NCBI GenBank assembly: GCA_965205595.1
Contig: CBDBHI010000048.1
Location: forward strand, 21,851 to 85,850
From: CATQHP01 sp965205595
Lineage (GTDB): Bacteria; Acidobacteriota; Terriglobia; Bryobacterales; UBA6623
Length of the DNA: 64,000 bases
Direction of reading: 5' to 3'
Shown piece after piece: positions 44,130 through 52,629 of this stretch. Below the pieces are notes generated by a model. That model did no database searches and was not told the origin of the DNA. It worked only from the letters and a program-made list of their open reading frames with translations. The number at the start of each line of letters is the position of its first letter. Positions within the stretch are counted from its first letter, which is position 1. Made by a program: the position numbers and the translations under genes.

Positions 44130-45356
44130 CTACTTAAATTTCGTCAACGCCACGACAGCATTGTGCCCGCCGAAAGCAAACGAATTCGAAAGGGCTGCGC
44201 TAACTCGCGTCTCTCGCGCCTCGTTGGGCACGCAGTCTAGCGGGCAGTCGGGGTCGGGTTCAACGAAATTGATAGTCGGCGGAACGAATCCGGCCTCGAT
44301 ACCCAGTGCGGTAGCCGCCACTTCAAGAGCACCCGAGGCGCCAAGTGCGTGCCCGTGCATCGATTTTGTTGACGACACCATCAGCTTGCTCGCGTGGTCG
44401 TCAAAAACCTCTGCAATCGCAGCCGACTCGGTAACGTCGTTCGTCTTCGTACCGGTGCCATGTGTGTTGACGTACTCGACCTGGCCCGGATCAAGCTCGG
44501 CATCACGAAGCGCTGCCCGCATCGCTCGGGCCGCTCCATCCGCCGCCGGCTGGATCATATGGCCCGCGTCGGACGACATGCCAAACCCCGCCAACTCGGC
44601 ATAAATTTTCGCGCCTCGCGCGCGCGCCGAATCTAGAGTTTCAAGCACGAGTACAGCCGCGCCCTCTCCGAGTGTCATGCCGCGACGGCCCAGACTAAAT
44701 GGCCTGCAGACATCTGGGGACATCACTCGCATCGACTCCCACGCCTTTATCGTCACGAGCGTTATACATGCCTCGGTTCCGCCGGCCAAAGCGATGTCGG
44801 CGGTGCCATTCCGTAGCATCCAGAGCGCTTGACCCACGGCGTGAGTTGCCGACGCGCAGGCGCTCGAGACGGCGAACGACGGTCCCTTAACACCCAAGTC
44901 GATCGTTACGTGGCTGACGGCCGCGCTGAGCATGGAGCGAGGAATCGCCGTTGGATGAACACGCGGATTTCCCGCGCCGTAAAGCTCTCGATAGACCTCG
45001 TCTTCGGTTGTCTTGCCGCCAGCGCCCGACCCTAGGATTACCGCCGCTTCGCCCAATCCATGTCGAGGCTCGACACCTGCGTCGGCGACGGCCTCACGCG
45101 CAGCGACGACGGCGAAATGCGAGAAACGATCCATCATCGCCAATTGCTTGCGTTCAAAGTGAGCGGCCGCATCGAACCCATGGGCCTCCGCGCCGTTCTT
45201 AACCTGTAGTCGGTCAGGATCGACCCGTGTGATCGGCTGGATTCCGCAGCGCCCCGCGCGCAACGAATCTCGAAACTCGGTTCGGTTTAGTCCAATAGCG
45301 CTTACGACGCCGATTCCGGACACAACGACACGGCGGCTATTGCTGGCGACGCTCAA
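44130..45356 (-). CDS. FabF-like beta-ketoacyl-ACP synthase
   Basis: A 408-residue condensing enzyme with the Cys-His-His triad in context: VSSACASATHAVGQAL (Cys about 167), NTHGTGTKTND and STKSMHGHALGASGALEV. It resembles FabF and type II polyketide ketosynthases. The start is TTG at 45356. The acyl carrier protein gene lies 67 bases upstream on the same strand, and an aminotransferase and a two-component pair precede it, so it may serve a special lipid or secondary product rather than general fatty acid synthesis. No fabD, fabG or fabH is in the window. Confidence 0.88.
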   Translation of the reverse strand: MSVASNSRRVVVSGIGVVSAIGLNRTEFRDSLRAGRCGIQPITRVDPDRLQVKNGAEAHGFDAAAHFERKQLAMMDRFSHFAVVAAREAVADAGVEPRHGLGEAAVILGSGAGGKTTEDEVYRELYGAGNPRVHPTAIPRSMLSAAVSHVTIDLGVKGPSFAVSSACASATHAVGQALWMLRNGTADIALAGGTEACITLVTIKAWESMRVMSPDVCRPFSLGRRGMTLGEGAAVLVLETLDSARARGAKIYAELAGFGMSSDAGHMIQPAADGAARAMRAALRDAELDPGQVEYVNTHGTGTKTNDVTESAAIAEVFDDHASKLMVSSTKSMHGHALGASGALEVAATALGIEAGFVPPTINFVEPDPDCPLDCVPNEARETRVSAALSNSFAFGGHNAVVALTKFK

Positions 45357-45378
45357 TGTGTACCCGCGCGGCTAGCCG

Positions 45379-45425
45379 GCATCTCTCACGCACTTTCGGT
45401 CAGGACGGGGTGAGAATCGCGGGCT
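45379..45425 (+). repeat. Dispersed repeat motif, copy 3 of 4
   Basis: Contains GCATCTCTCACGC, then GGTGAGAATCGCGGGCT. It fills the gap between ketosynthase and acyl carrier protein genes and overlaps the ACP stop codon. Confidence 0.55.
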
Positions 45426-45681
45426 AGTCGCCACTCGCCACCGCGCGGCCGGCCGTGAGTCGTTCGACTCCCTCGACCACATCGCGGATTCCACGCAGTT
45501 TTTTGGCGTCTTCGTCCGAGACTTGAATATCAAATTCACTCTCAATCCCAAAAAGAAGATTTACCCCGTCAAACGAGTCAATGCCCAACTCTTCGAACGT
45601 CGAATCGATCGTAATCTTCTGTAGCTCGACTTGCTGGTTCTCAGCAACGACTCGCCGCACCCTGTCTAGGACTTCACTCAT
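45424..45681 (-). CDS. Acyl carrier protein
   Basis: An 85-residue carrier with TFEELGIDSFDGVNLLFGIESEF, where Ser 36 of the DSF motif would carry phosphopantetheine. The usual DSL reads DSF, seen in specialised carriers and some fatty-acid ACPs. The stop codon lies inside repeat copy 3. Between the aminotransferase (39 bases away) and the ketosynthase, so the three are probably one functional unit. It may be a dedicated carrier separate from the housekeeping ACP. Confidence 0.9.
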   Translation of the reverse strand: MSEVLDRVRRVVAENQQVELQKITIDSTFEELGIDSFDGVNLLFGIESEFDIQVSDEDAKKLRGIRDVVEGVERLTAGRAVASGD

Positions 45682-45720
45682 GTGTCACGCCATCATACAA
45701 CGTTGTACCAACTTGGTCAG

Positions 45721-46893
45721 CTACGCTCGCCGGCTCCAAAACTGGCGAATCCGTCTGATGCCTTCCCCGAAGCCGTCCGGAGGGCAGATCAGCGAGATCA
45801 CCCAGTGCGTCCCACCGTTGAAACCAAAGAGGTTGCCAGGATGAACATGGGTTGCGGTCTCATCGAGAAGCTCAACGGCAGAGGCCTCGTCGCCGATCAA
45901 ATTAGGAATCCGAACTACGGCATACCAGCCCGCTTCACCTTCCAACCGTGACAGTGACGTACCCGACAGCAAGCCGTCGAGGGTAGCGAGGTTTCGCCGA
46001 ATTCGCTCAACCATTTGGTCTTGAATAGCCCTCGACTGCCCCAGCAGTTGCTCGGCGGCGATCTGAGCAGGAGAACTAACTGAAAGATTCGTATCGGCAA
46101 GAATCTCGATGCGGTGCCTTGCTTCATCCGCAAGATCCTCGGGACCGTCAGTGATGATCCAGCCAAGCTTCATCTGCGGCGCTGCGGCGACCTTCGAGAG
46201 ACCATTAAGCACAAACCGCAGGCATGGCGGATCGGCGCTCCGAACTTGCGGTGGCGGCGAATCAGCGCTCCACGGAAAGTCGTGAAACACCTCGTCAACG
46301 ATCAGCGCCGCTCCGCGTTCGGCGCAGATCGTTTCCAAAAAGTCGCCCTCGGACTGAGCTAAGTACGAACCGGTCGGGTTATTAGGCGAGACGGCTAGCA
46401 CGGCGCGAGTACGGCTGTTCCGGGCGCGTTCAACCGAAGAACGATCGAGACGCCAACCGCCGTCGTATTCAAGCCGATAGGGCCGCAGCACTACGTCGTG
46501 GATCCGCGCAATGAAGTCGAACAATGGGTAGCTGGGTGCCGGGACAAGCACCTCGTCTCCGGGTTCCGCGAGCAGCCGAAACAGATAGCCGTATGCCTCG
46601 CTCGTGCCGGTCGTTAAAACGATCTGATTGGCGTCGAGAAGTTCGCCTCGGGCGGTGTAGTACGCCGCAATCGCGACACGCGCCGAAGCGAGCCCGCGTG
46701 GCTGTGGGTCGTACTCGAGCGCCTTCGGATCCGCGAGACTCCGAAGCACGGCCTCGGTGTCGATCTCAATTCCGCATCGAGTGGCGTTTGACTGCGTCAG
46801 ATCAATAATGTCGGCGCCGCTGGCCCGCCGTAGCTCTAGGGCCTTTGCCAGCAGTTGCTTTTCACGGGACCACGCTGTGCGCTTCGTAAACAC
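45721..46893 (-). CDS. PLP-dependent class I/II aminotransferase
   Basis: A 390-residue fold-type I enzyme with NPTG block AVSPNNPTGSYLAQSE, VDEVFHDF, and the PLP lysine in RFVLNGLSKVAAAPQMKLGWI. The family covers aspartate, alanine and aromatic aminotransferases; substrate not decided. The start is GTG at 46893. It lies 57 bases after the response regulator and 39 before the acyl carrier protein. Its company suggests amino-acid or amino-acyl supply to a carrier-bound product, which is inference. Confidence 0.87.
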   Translation of the reverse strand: MFTKRTAWSREKQLLAKALELRRASGADIIDLTQSNATRCGIEIDTEAVLRSLADPKALEYDPQPRGLASARVAIAAYYTARGELLDANQIVLTTGTSEAYGYLFRLLAEPGDEVLVPAPSYPLFDFIARIHDVVLRPYRLEYDGGWRLDRSSVERARNSRTRAVLAVSPNNPTGSYLAQSEGDFLETICAERGAALIVDEVFHDFPWSADSPPPQVRSADPPCLRFVLNGLSKVAAAPQMKLGWIITDGPEDLADEARHRIEILADTNLSVSSPAQIAAEQLLGQSRAIQDQMVERIRRNLATLDGLLSGTSLSRLEGEAGWYAVVRIPNLIGDEASAVELLDETATHVHPGNLFGFNGGTHWVISLICPPDGFGEGIRRIRQFWSRRA

Positions 46894-46950
46894 AATGTGG
46901 ATCGATTTCGTCTTCGGCCCGCGACGGCCTGGCAGCCCCGGCAGTCGGCG

Positions 46951-47427
46951 CTAAATAAACGCGTTGATGATTTGGGCTTGGATGTCTTGAAGGTTTTGGC
47001 GCACACCTTCAACTTCCAGCATTTTCTCTTCCAAGCGCTGCATCAAAAAGCGCCGCTCCAAGCCATTCTCGATCGTCAATCGAAGGGCCTCATTGTCCCA
47101 AGGCTTCTCAATGTACTGGTAGAGGCCGACCTTATTGATAGCCTTAATCGCGTTCTCTTTATCCGCGTATCCGGTTAGCAAGACCCGTGTCGCGTAGGGA
47201 TGAATCTTCTTCATGGCGAGCAGCAACTCGATGCCGTTCATACCAGGCATGAGATAGTCCGTCATGATCAGATCTACCGGATTCGATTTGGCCGCTTCGA
47301 GAGCCGCGGCGGGGCTGTCGAAAGTCTCAATGTCGTAGTCGGTCTCGAGCATCAAAAACGAACTGAGGCTCTGCAGAACCATTGGCTCATCGTCGATGAT
47401 GACTACTTTTGCTGTGTCCGTTTCCAT
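46951..47427 (-). CDS. Single-domain response regulator with coiled-coil tail
   Basis: A 158-residue protein with a receiver domain: acidic pair in VVIIDDEPMVLQS, phospho-acceptor Asp 57 in VDLIMTDYLMPGMNG, and Lys in YQYIEKPWDN. After residue 125 it continues as a helical coiled coil (RFLMQRLEEKMLEVEGVRQNLQ) without a DNA-binding or enzyme domain. The PWDNEALR ending of the receiver is typical of RpfG/HD-GYP-type regulators; here that output domain is absent. It follows the kinase by 22 bases. Confidence 0.9.
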   Translation of the reverse strand: METDTAKVVIIDDEPMVLQSLSSFLMLETDYDIETFDSPAAALEAAKSNPVDLIMTDYLMPGMNGIELLLAMKKIHPYATRVLLTGYADKENAIKAINKVGLYQYIEKPWDNEALRLTIENGLERRFLMQRLEEKMLEVEGVRQNLQDIQAQIINAFI

Positions 47428-47449
47428 TACTTACGAATCGTTTCCAGTG

Positions 47450-49204
47450 CTACTGAAGCGGTAGCGTCAACGTGAACGTGGTCCCTTTGCCGACTTCACT
47501 CTGAACGCCAATTGAGCCGCCGTGGTCTTTGGCAATCTTAAAGCAGATTGACAGCCCGAGCCCGGTTCCAACTCCTACGCCCTTGGTGGTGAACCCCGGA
47601 TCGAAGATTTTCTCAATGTTCTCGCGCGGAATGCCGACGCCGCTGTCGGAAATGTGAATCCTCACTGTATCACCGGCGGCTTCGGTCCGAATCGTGATCG
47701 CGCCCTGCCCATCAATCGCGTGTGCGGCGTTCACTAGCAAGTTCATGAAAACCTGGTTGATTTGGTTCGGATGGCAGCGGATCTTGGGGATCTCGCCGAA
47801 CTGACGCTCTACCGTAATGCGATTCTTGATCTCGTGACGAACCAGGGTCAAGGTACTATCGAGACCTTCGTGCAAGTCCGCGACCTGCAACTCAGCTTCA
47901 TCCAGGCGGGCAAAGTTTCGCAGCGTGCCGACGATCGTCACAATTCTTTCGCAGGCCAACGTGTTGATTCGGGCGATTTCTTCCAGCAGTCCTAGAATCT
48001 TGCCAAGCTTCTTGTCTTCTCGCACACTGGCGGGACAACTCTCGTCGTTGACCAGCTCCCTGAGCCCCACTAGAGAGCGGCCCAGCGTATCGGCGTTACT
48101 GTTGATCGTCCCGATCGGCGTGTTCATCTCGTGGGCGATGCCCGCAACCAATGCCCCCAATGAGGCCATTTTTTCCTGCTGAACCAGCTGCGACTGCGAC
48201 TCCCTCACTTCCCTCGTCCGTTCCGCGACTTGGGCCTCGAGCTCCTCGGCATGGTGCCGAAGATGCGTCTCAAGCTGCTCGCGCTCGGTGACATCGAGAC
48301 AGATCAACTGCACAATCTGCTTGTCCGCGTAGGCAACGACGGTAGCCGTCGCGTCGTAGTAGACGTTCGAGTGTCCCGGCTGCTCAAACGCAAACGATAG
48401 ACGCACGCTCTCTCCGCTCTTGAGTCGCGTGATGACCTGCTCGTCGCTAAGTTCGGGAATTGGTAGGACATCAACCAACAGCCGACCGAGCAACACTAGC
48501 CGCTGCGATCCTGTAAGCTTCTCCGCCTGTTGATTGAGATCGCGAATCCGCAAATCTACGTCCGCCAGAAAGATCGCCTCACCCGCTTCTTGCATCAGCG
48601 ATCGAAAGCGAGTTTCCGAGTCTTCAAGCGCCAGCGTCCTGCGCCGAAGTTCCTCGTAGAGCCGGGCGTTCTCGACAATCGGCGCTGACTGCGAGCCGAT
48701 AATCGAAAGCAGGCGTTGATCCTCCATAGTAAAGCCGTCGTCACCACGCTTGTTGAATACGTTCAGCAATCCGACCATCTCGCCCTTAGCTCGCAGTGGG
48801 ACACTCAAAACCGACCTCATCGGCAAGTCACGAGCAATCAACTTGAACCGTTCGTCACTCTTGAGATCGTTAATCACCAACGGCTTCCGATTCTTCAGCA
48901 TCCAGCCGGTAAGCTGTTGCCCGAAACGAAACGGTACGACATCGGTCTCAGAGTGCGTTTTCCGCACCATCGTCCGGAACGGGTCGCCCCCGACCTCGTC
49001 GTCGAACAACATCACGGCGGCTTGCTCAGCCTTCAGGTAGCGGATACTTTCTTGGACGATGAGCCCGATCAGTTCCCCAAGGTCAATCGTCGCGCCAATT
49101 GCCGATCCAATTGACGTGAGAACAGAAAGCTCATCGACCGCACGCCGCAGCCGCCGGTTCTCAGCCTGAAGTTCGCGAAGAGAGGGCTCGGGTTCAGTGG
49201 GCAT
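47450..49204 (-). CDS. Soluble sensor histidine kinase with GAF and PAS domains
   Basis: The 584-residue kinase has an N-terminal coiled coil, a GAF domain (about 30-185), a PAS domain (about 195-310), a long coiled-coil linker, the dimerisation domain with phospho-His 358 in ALVAGIAHEMNTPIGTI, and an ATPase domain with N box NQVFMNLLVNAAHAI, G1 DSGVGIP and G2 GTGLGLSI. No membrane helix is visible, so it senses an intracellular signal. It begins the run kinase, response regulator, aminotransferase, ACP, ketosynthase. A tRNA-Leu lies upstream. Confidence 0.92.
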   Translation of the reverse strand: MPTEPEPSLRELQAENRRLRRAVDELSVLTSIGSAIGATIDLGELIGLIVQESIRYLKAEQAAVMLFDDEVGGDPFRTMVRKTHSETDVVPFRFGQQLTGWMLKNRKPLVINDLKSDERFKLIARDLPMRSVLSVPLRAKGEMVGLLNVFNKRGDDGFTMEDQRLLSIIGSQSAPIVENARLYEELRRRTLALEDSETRFRSLMQEAGEAIFLADVDLRIRDLNQQAEKLTGSQRLVLLGRLLVDVLPIPELSDEQVITRLKSGESVRLSFAFEQPGHSNVYYDATATVVAYADKQIVQLICLDVTEREQLETHLRHHAEELEAQVAERTREVRESQSQLVQQEKMASLGALVAGIAHEMNTPIGTINSNADTLGRSLVGLRELVNDESCPASVREDKKLGKILGLLEEIARINTLACERIVTIVGTLRNFARLDEAELQVADLHEGLDSTLTLVRHEIKNRITVERQFGEIPKIRCHPNQINQVFMNLLVNAAHAIDGQGAITIRTEAAGDTVRIHISDSGVGIPRENIEKIFDPGFTTKGVGVGTGLGLSICFKIAKDHGGSIGVQSEVGKGTTFTLTLPLQ

Positions 49205-49335
49205 GGCCGGCAGCGCTTGAAGAGATGTTGCTTAGGCGAAAGCGGCACACTCGCGCACATGTTGCGAGCTCGACCCTTCACATTTTTCTCGGCGTATTTT
49301 CTCGAAGAACCGAACCGACCCTCAGCCGAGACTTG

Positions 49336-49424
49336 TGGTGCGCAAGAGAGGACTTGAACCTCCACGGGAGTTAAATCCCACTAGGACCTGAACCTAGCGC
49401 GTCTGCCAATTCCGCCACTTGCGC
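49336..49424 (-). tRNA. tRNA-Leu (CAG)
   Basis: The cloverleaf begins GCGCAAGTGGCGGAATTGGC. The acceptor stem GCGCAAG/CTTGCGC pairs perfectly, the anticodon loop TTCAGGT in a CTAGG/CCTAG stem gives CAG, and a long variable arm (TGGGATTTAACTCCCG) marks a class II tRNA. The T-arm has GGTTCAAGTCC. Discriminator A is followed by an encoded CCA. It reads CUG leucine codons. Confidence 0.96.
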
Positions 49425-49967
49425 ATAATATACGGCCAAAGATACGACGAGGGAGCCATCTGCGACTCCCCCCTACTTCTCATTTAACACCGGAAGCGGG
49501 GTAGCGCGTCAAGCAGGGTCCGTCCGAAAGGAACTTATGTACGCAATTTTCGGGCAAATCCGGCGTGAGTTGCGTTTGAGCCGCGCGCGGCTCAAAGGCG
49601 AGATCTTCCGTGCCAACGGAGTGCACCCAAGGGGTGTCGCGAATGTATCTCCTAAGAAAACATAAATGGCCTACGATTACACCCGCCCAAGCATTGCAGG
49701 CACTCGCGAAGGATGCTTGCCGACGGATCAGGGGCGTCAGCCCGGGGCCCGCGGCGCGGTGTTTCTTATCGACGAGCGGCGAGTTGTGTCGGGTCCTTTT
49801 GAGGGCTGATCAGCAGGACCGGATTCAACGTATTCCAGAACGCTCCTTCGCCACCACACTCGCTCACGCTCGCGCCTCCGATTCTGCGCACGGGAATCTA
49901 GTCTCCAGTAGTTGCCGGCGGCAACGCTTGTTTTTCGCGAACGGTCTACGAGTTCGCTGACGGTGTT
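49425..49967. other. 543-bp stretch without a convincing gene
   Basis: Lies between tRNA-Leu and the PilZ gene. The longest frame (49610-49960, plus strand) has no recognisable domain and an atypical composition. In another plus-strand frame a 47-codon piece begins MAYDYTRPSIAG and contains VFLIDERRVVSGPF, then stops; this could be the remnant of a gene, but no family is certain. A terminator for the upstream region was not seen. Confidence 0.4.
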
Positions 49968-50318
49968 CTACGCTTCGGACTGTCGGACGAAGTGGTAGCG
50001 ATCAATGGTCGTTGCGATGCCGAATTGCTCGCTGCCGTCGAGCGAATCGGCCCGGGCGACGTGTCCGCGGCAGTGCAGCAATACGCCATTGCCCTCGGTT
50101 TTCGAGGCCTGCGGGAGCGTCACTAAAAACTCCATCGGAATCCCCGGAGCTAGCTCGTTTTCAAACATAAAATACGCGCCTACAGAGCTGAGATTGAGCG
50201 TCTCAGCTTCGATAGCAACTGGCTCGTTCTTTAGCATCAAGACCTGAACGGGCAGATTGAGATCGAACCTTGAAGAACGCCGACGCTCTTTGGCACGCAT
50301 GACTCGGACGGATTCCAT
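49968..50318 (-). CDS. PilZ-domain protein (c-di-GMP binding)
   Basis: A 116-residue single-domain protein with RRSSRFDLNLPVQV (the RxxxR arginine motif) and LNLSSVGAYFMF, the D/NxSxxG motif in its Asn form. PilZ domains bind cyclic di-GMP and act as effectors in motility, pili and exopolysaccharide control. The prepilin peptidase in the window is a possible linked function but not nearby. Either the ATG at 50318 or the one at codon 7 could be used. It diverges from purC. Confidence 0.85.
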   Translation of the reverse strand: MESVRVMRAKERRRSSRFDLNLPVQVLMLKNEPVAIEAETLNLSSVGAYFMFENELAPGIPMEFLVTLPQASKTEGNGVLLHCRGHVARADSLDGSEQFGIATTIDRYHFVRQSEA

Positions 50319-50472
50319 ACCAATTTCGGGGGCTCAGAGCGGCCCCGCCGCACGCAACAAAGGTACCATAGTGCACCCCTAATCCTACTAACCCCCAACG
50401 AAAAATGTGCATAATGTTTCACACCTTGCACTGACGCGAGCAGGCCGGTATGATCGCAGTTTGCCCACAACT

Positions 50473-51363
50473 ATGGCTACCGTAATTCTCGAAACCAATA
50501 TCCCCGAACTTGAGTTTGTTGCACGCGGAAAGGTCCGTGATGTGTACGCCATTGGCGACGACAAGTTGTTGATGATCGCCACCGATCGGCTGTCGGCGTT
50601 TGATGTCGTTTTGCCCACGCCGATCCCGCGCAAGGGAGAGGTGCTAACGAAGCTCTCGATTTTCTGGTTCGACTTCTTCAAAGACACCATCGGCACGCAT
50701 TTCATCACGGCGAATGTCGACGAGTACCCAGCAGAGCTGCACAAACACCGCGACCAACTTGAGGGCCGATCGATGCTCGTGCACCGCCTTGACATGTTCG
50801 CGATTGAGTGCGTCGCCCGCGGCTACATCGTCGGCTCGGGCTGGAAAGATTATCAAAGGACCCGCAAGGTTTGCGGCATCGAGCTTCCGGAAGGAATGCG
50901 TGAGTGTGGCAAGCTTCAGGGGCCGATTTATACGCCGGCAACGAAGGCCGAGACCGGACACGACGAAAATATCGACTACGAACAGTCTTGCGAAATTGTT
51001 GGCCAAGAGGCCGGCAAAAAACTGCGTGACCTTACGCTCGACATCTATGATCGTGCCTCGCAGCATGGGCTCGCTTGCGGACTCATCATCGCGGACACGA
51101 AGTTTGAGTTCGGAAGACTGAACGGTGAGATCGTCCTGGGCGATGAGGTGCTGACGCCCGATTCGTCCCGCTACTGGCCGCTAGAATTCTATCAGCCGGG
51201 CCGCTCGCAGGAATCCTACGACAAGCAGTACATACGTGAGCATCTCGAGTCGGTTAATTTCAACAAGCAACCGCCCGGCCCGGAACTTCCCCCGGACGTT
51301 GTTGAGCGCACCACTGAAAAATACCTTGAGGCTTATCTGACGGTTACGGGCGAAGAGCTTTAG
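50473..51363 (+). CDS. purC: Phosphoribosylaminoimidazole-succinocarboxamide synthase
   Basis: PurC joins aspartate to CAIR in purine synthesis. The 296-residue product has ARGKVRDVYAIGDDKLLMIATDRLSAFDVVLP, then IECVARGYIVGSGWKDYQ and GLIIADTKFEFG, the standard blocks of the longer (eukaryote/yeast-like) SAICAR synthetases. ATG 50473 is the family start; a TATGAT element lies about 20 bases upstream. It converges on the thiolase gene 25 bases after its stop. Confidence 0.95.
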   Translation: MATVILETNIPELEFVARGKVRDVYAIGDDKLLMIATDRLSAFDVVLPTPIPRKGEVLTKLSIFWFDFFKDTIGTHFITANVDEYPAELHKHRDQLEGRSMLVHRLDMFAIECVARGYIVGSGWKDYQRTRKVCGIELPEGMRECGKLQGPIYTPATKAETGHDENIDYEQSCEIVGQEAGKKLRDLTLDIYDRASQHGLACGLIIADTKFEFGRLNGEIVLGDEVLTPDSSRYWPLEFYQPGRSQESYDKQYIREHLESVNFNKQPPGPELPPDVVERTTEKYLEAYLTVTGEEL

Positions 51364-51388
51364 AAGCGGCTCTTGGCCGGAGCGGCGG

Positions 51389-52570
51389 CTAACCGTTGCC
51401 AACGACCGAAACGAAACTGACGCAGCGCCCTGGCGCGCCACCCAAGTTGTGGGTTAGCCCGAGGCGCGGATTGTCAATCTGCCGTTGCCCAGCTTCCCCG
51501 CGGAGCTGCAACCACATCTCGTACATCATTCGCAGTCCGCTAGCGCCGATCGGGTGACCGAAACTCTTCAGACCGCCATCGGGGTTCACCGGTTGGGTGC
51601 CCGACAATTCGAAACGTCCGTCGAGCGTATCTCTCCAGCCCGTGCCCCGTTCGGAAAATCCAAGATCTTCCATCAGCACTAACTCGGTTGGCGTAAAACA
51701 GTCATGGACTTCAGCCATCGAGATCTCGTCTCGTGGATGAGTGATACCCGCTTGAGAATAAGCGTCGCCCGCGCTGGCAACAACCTCGGGGAAGCTCGTG
51801 TAGTCGTAGTCTTGCCGCTTCGCGCCCTCGGCGGGACCGGCAATAAACGAAAGTGCCTTGATAAAGATCGGATGATCGGTGTACTTGTGGGCGTCTTCGG
51901 CTCGGCAGAGAATCGCGGCGGCGGCGCCGTCGCTCACGCCCGAGCAGTCGAATACTCCAAGCATGCCGGCAACTTTCGGTGAACCCTCGATTTTTTCTTT
52001 CGATACTTCCTTCTGAAACTGTGCCTTGGGATTCCTCGAGCCATTCTGATGATTCTTGAACGCGATGTGCGTAAGAACCTCTCGCAGCGTCTTTTCATCG
52101 ACGCCGTATTTCCTTGCGTAGGCCGGAGCGAGTAGAGAGAATGTCGCCGGAGCTGTCATCGTCGACTCCGTGCCGTCTGACGGCGGAGCGCCTGAACCGG
52201 TCAACCCGGAGTATCCGGAGTCCTTCAACTTCTCTGCCCCGATCGCCATCACGAGATCATAGGCTCCACTGGCGACGGCGTACGCAGCGTTTCGAATCGC
52301 TTCGCTGCCAGTCGCGCAGAAGTTCTCGACACGCGTAATCGGCTTGTAGCGAATCTTCAACGGTTCGGCCAGCATCAATCCGGAGACGCCGCTCGAGAGA
52401 GTGCCCATCCAATATGCATCGACTTGCTCGCGCTCGATCCCGGCTGACGCGTAGGCTTCGAGCGCCGCTTCGACTAGCAAGTCCCCTGCCCCACGGTTCC
52501 AGTGCTCGCCAAAACGCGTACACCCCATGCCGACGATCGCTACTTGATCTTTGATTCCGTTGCTAGCCAT
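51389..52570 (-). CDS. Thiolase-family acyl-CoA acetyltransferase
   Basis: A 393-residue thiolase of the SCP-x/archaeal type: nucleophile Cys in RVENFCATGSEAIRNA, His in FGHPIGASGLRMMYE and the second Cys in GGAPGRCVSFVSVVGNG. This subgroup in archaea forms a complex with HMG-CoA synthase through a DUF35 OB-fold protein. Here the gene that precedes it on the same strand (60 bases) encodes an HMG-CoA-synthase-like and OB-fold fusion, matching that arrangement. It could cleave or form acetoacetyl-CoA, or a beta-oxidation-like substrate. Confidence 0.88.
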   Translation of the reverse strand: MASNGIKDQVAIVGMGCTRFGEHWNRGAGDLLVEAALEAYASAGIEREQVDAYWMGTLSSGVSGLMLAEPLKIRYKPITRVENFCATGSEAIRNAAYAVASGAYDLVMAIGAEKLKDSGYSGLTGSGAPPSDGTESTMTAPATFSLLAPAYARKYGVDEKTLREVLTHIAFKNHQNGSRNPKAQFQKEVSKEKIEGSPKVAGMLGVFDCSGVSDGAAAAILCRAEDAHKYTDHPIFIKALSFIAGPAEGAKRQDYDYTSFPEVVASAGDAYSQAGITHPRDEISMAEVHDCFTPTELVLMEDLGFSERGTGWRDTLDGRFELSGTQPVNPDGGLKSFGHPIGASGLRMMYEMWLQLRGEAGQRQIDNPRLGLTHNLGGAPGRCVSFVSVVGNG

Positions 52571-52629
52571 TTTTATCTCCGGATTGAAACCAGTCGTGAA
52601 GTCTTCTGTACTCTACCTTGTTGATTGAA

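Noticed and set aside
49610..49960. 116-codon plus-strand frame downstream of tRNA-Leu
   Set aside because: No domain, composition unlike neighbours and no ribosome site.
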